Positions 16,562-18,468 of a DNA stretch of 18,468 bases are shown here, piece by piece. Numbering within the stretch: the stretch's first letter is position 1; every line of letters begins with the position of its first letter. The position numbers and the translations under genes were made by a program. This DNA comes from Burkholderiales bacterium (GTDB taxonomy: Bacteria; Pseudomonadota; Gammaproteobacteria; Burkholderiales; Burkholderiaceae). Where the stretch lies: positions 1 through 18,468 of the forward strand of contig CANBUA010000067.1 of the NCBI GenBank assembly GCA_947372535.1. The letters are read 5' to 3'. Below the pieces are notes generated by a model. The model was not told where the DNA came from. It searched no databases and was given only the letters and a program-made list of their open reading frames with translations.

Positions 16562-17265
16562 TGAGTGGCAAGCCTGTGATGACCGGCACGGAGGCCGGGG
16601 CGGCTGTTCCGGTGACGCCTACCTATTGGGACGAGGCCTGCAAGCACCTGTCCAAGCGGGACCGGGTGATGCGCAAGCTGATCGCCGACCATGGCCTGGC
16701 GCGCCTGTACAGCCGTGGCGATGCCTTCACCACCTTGGCACGCTCCATCATCGGGCAGCAGATTTCGGTCAAGGCGGCCCAATCGGTCTGGGACAAGCTG
16801 CTGGTGTTGCAAGGCCAGGACCTGGCCTTGGAGCGCCGCCCTTTGAGCGCGCCGGCCCTGCTCGAACAAGCCGTCGATGCCCTGCGAGGTGTGGGCCTGT
16901 CGGCCCGTAAGGTCGATTACCTGCGCGACTTGGCGGTGCATTTCGCCGATGAACGCGTGCACGTGCGCCAATGGGGCGACATGGGCAACGAAGCCATCAT
17001 CGAGGAGCTGATCGACATCCGCGGCATTGGCCGCTGGACCGCCGAGATGTTCCTCATCTTCCACCTGATGCGCGCCGACGTGCTGCCCCTGGACGACCTG
17101 GGCTTGCTCAAGGGCATCAGCGTGAATTATTTCAGCGGTGAGCCGGTCTCGCGCGCCGAGGCGAGGGACATCGCCGAGGCCTGGGCTCCTTACCGCACCG
17201 TGGGCACCTGGTATCTTTGGCGTAGCCTGGATCCACGTTCCGCCGATACCCAGGCCCAGCTTTGA
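16561..17265 (+). CDS. AlkA-type DNA-3-methyladenine glycosylase (HhH-GPD)
   Basis: This 234-residue base-excision repair enzyme removes alkylated bases such as 3-methyladenine from DNA. It has the conserved early segment FTTLARSIIGQQISVKAA, the helix-hairpin-helix LIDIRGIGRWTAEMF (150-164), and the catalytic Asp motif LPLDDLGLL with D179 in P-x-x-D-x-G position. It lacks the extra N-terminal domain of E. coli AlkA (282 residues), so it is the short single-module form. There are no Fe-S cysteines of the MutY/Nth kind. ATG 16561 overlaps the cysS stop by one base and accA follows after 14 bp, so it is embedded in an operon rather than under an evident Ada-type alkylation-response promoter. Confidence 0.93.
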   Translation: MSGKPVMTGTEAGAAVPVTPTYWDEACKHLSKRDRVMRKLIADHGLARLYSRGDAFTTLARSIIGQQISVKAAQSVWDKLLVLQGQDLALERRPLSAPALLEQAVDALRGVGLSARKVDYLRDLAVHFADERVHVRQWGDMGNEAIIEELIDIRGIGRWTAEMFLIFHLMRADVLPLDDLGLLKGISVNYFSGEPVSRAEARDIAEAWAPYRTVGTWYLWRSLDPRSADTQAQL

Positions 17266-17279
17266 TAAGGTGACTTGCC

Positions 17280-18251
17280 ATGAGCAAAAGACACTTCCTC
17301 GAATTCGAGCAACCCATCGCCGAGCTTGAAACCAAGATCGAAGAGTTGCGCTACGTGCAGAGCGAATCGGCCGTGGACATCTCCGAAGAGATCGACCGGT
17401 TGAGCAAAAAAAGCACGCTGCTCACCAAGGACATCTACGCCACGCTCACGCCCTGGCAGGTGACCCAGATCGCCCGCCACCCACAGCGCCCCTACACCCT
17501 GGATTACGTGAACGAGCTGTTCACGGACTACCAGGAAATGCATGGCGACCGGCATTTCTCGGACGACTTGTCCATCGTGGGCGGGCTGGCACGCTTCAAC
17601 GGTCAAGCCTGCATGGTCCTGGGCCATCAAAAAGGCCGAGACACCAAGGAGCGCACCACGCGCAACTTCGGCATGTCCCGCCCGGAGGGCTACCGCAAGG
17701 CCCTGCGCCTGATGAAAACGGCCGAGAAGTTCGGTCTGCCGGTCTTCACCTTCGTGGATACGCCCGGCGCTTACCCGGGCATCGGCGCGGAAGAGAGAAA
17801 CCAGTCCGAAGCCATCGGTCGCAACATCTTCGAGATGGCGCGCCTGGAGGTGCCCATCATCACGACGATCATTGGCGAAGGCGGTTCGGGCGGTGCCCTG
17901 GCCATCAGCGTGGGCGACCAGGTGCTGATGCTGCAATACTCCGTCTACTCGGTGATCTCGCCCGAGGGCTGCGCCTCCATCCTCTGGAAGACGGCCGACA
18001 AGGCGCCCGACGCGGCCGAGGCCTTGGGCATCACCGCGCACCGGCTCAAGGCCCTGGGCCTGATCGACAAGATCGTCGCCGAGCCCGTGGGCGGCGCGCA
18101 CCGTGATCACAAGCAGGCCTGCGCGAATCTCAAGCGCGCGCTCAACGATGCTTTCCGCCAAGTGAGCGATTTGAAGGTCAAGGACTTGCTGGAGCAGCGT
18201 TACCAGCGCCTGCAGTCCTATGGTCGATTCAACGACACCACCGAGCACTGA
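17280..18251 (+). CDS. accA: Acetyl-CoA carboxylase carboxyltransferase subunit alpha
   Basis: This 323-residue protein (E. coli AccA has 319) pairs with AccD to move the carboxyl group from biotin to acetyl-CoA, the first step of fatty acid synthesis. It has an N-terminal helical segment ([18 protein letters not shown]), then the crotonase-like core with [20 protein letters not shown] (157-176), the oxyanion region [11 protein letters not shown] (199-209) and [14 protein letters not shown]. The start ATG 17280 has AAGGTGAC upstream at good spacing. It is in the cysS operon and its 3' end overlaps the likely start of tilS. Confidence 0.98.
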   Translation: MSKRHFLEFEQPIAELETKIEELRYVQSESAVDISEEIDRLSKKSTLLTKDIYATLTPWQVTQIARHPQRPYTLDYVNELFTDYQEMHGDRHFSDDLSIVGGLARFNGQACMVLGHQKGRDTKERTTRNFGMSRPEGYRKALRLMKTAEKFGLPVFTFVDTPGAYPGIGAEERNQSEAIGRNIFEMARLEVPIITTIIGEGGSGGALAISVGDQVLMLQYSVYSVISPEGCASILWKTADKAPDAAEALGITAHRLKALGLIDKIVAEPVGGAHRDHKQACANLKRALNDAFRQVSDLKVKDLLEQRYQRLQSYGRFNDTTEH

Positions 18252-18468
18252 TACGGTGCTGGCGCCCGTCCGGATTGCGGTGGCCTGCAGTGGCGGCCGT
18301 GATTCAATGGCGCTGCTTCATGCCACCGTGCGCCTGGCTCATGAGCTTGGCGGCACGCAAGTGGTTGCGCTGCATGTTCACCACGGCTTGAGCACGCATG
18401 CCGATGACTGGCTCGCGCTTGTCCAAGGGGCTTGTTCAGATTGGGCGGCGCAAGGTTGGCCCGTTTTG
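18220..18468 (+). CDS. tilS: tRNA(Ile)-lysidine synthetase TilS, N-terminal part cut by window
   Basis: The frame stays open from ATG 18220 to the window end (83 codons). It carries the PP-loop ATP-binding motif [16 protein letters not shown] (19-34) and ALHVHHGL, which are diagnostic of TilS N-ATPase domains. TilS converts C34 of the AUA-reading tRNA-Ile to lysidine. The start is uncertain: ATG 18220 lies 32 bases inside accA and GTG 18256 lies just after its stop. Neither has a strong ribosome binding site. ATG gives a ~20-residue lead before the PP-loop, similar to E. coli TilS. The C-terminus is outside the window. Confidence 0.9.
   Translation, partial: MVDSTTPPSTDTVLAPVRIAVACSGGRDSMALLHATVRLAHELGGTQVVALHVHHGLSTHADDWLALVQGACSDWAAQGWPVL

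Overview
The window looks like a chromosomal segment of a Burkholderiales betaproteobacterium (GC-rich, high G/C at third codon positions). The gene orders cysS–alkA-type glycosylase–accA–tilS and TPR protein–L,D-transpeptidase–two cyclophilins–lpxH are, from memory, familiar from Comamonadaceae-like genomes. No insertion sequence, phage gene, CRISPR array, rRNA or tRNA gene was recognised. Almost every gene belongs to a well-known family; the unusual content lies in the regulatory DNA and in one small uncharacterised operon.

Region 1 (1-4711, minus strand) is a nitrite-assimilation unit: nirB and nirD (NADH-dependent nitrite reductase), then a NIT-ANTAR regulator of the NasR type that is cut by the window edge. 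The leader upstream of nirB carries a coherent set of signals: an NtrC-like site, a near-consensus sigma-54 promoter, and, starting at the predicted transcription start, two hairpins with six-base loops having A at position 1 and G at position 4. That is the known RNA target of ANTAR proteins. The unit therefore appears to encode its own nitrate-responsive RNA-binding regulator together with that regulator's target.

Region 2 (4682-6342, plus strand) starts from a promoter overlapped by a Fur-box-like sequence. It encodes an 81-residue His/Cys-containing protein of unknown function and a 428-residue DUF2325 protein with a Cys/His-rich N-terminal half and a coiled coil. This probably iron-repressed pair is the least understood coding content here.

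Region 3 (6396-9740) has a cold-shock-domain protein on the minus strand and, divergently, clpS-clpA, the adaptor and unfoldase of the ClpAP protease. The clpS promoter lies so close to the ATG that its mRNA may be leaderless. A UUCG-loop terminator ends clpA.

Region 4 (9740-14879, minus strand) is a tightly packed six-gene envelope and protein-folding operon: TPR protein, L,D-transpeptidase, exported cyclophilin, cytoplasmic cyclophilin, lpxH and mtfA. Junctions overlap or are only 3-4 bases apart. The first two proteins both end in NTF2-like domains.

Region 5 (15170-18468, plus strand) is a housekeeping operon: cysS, an AlkA-type DNA glycosylase, accA and the start of tilS, with overlapping or very short junctions. 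The cysS leader contains inverted repeats that allow alternative folds.
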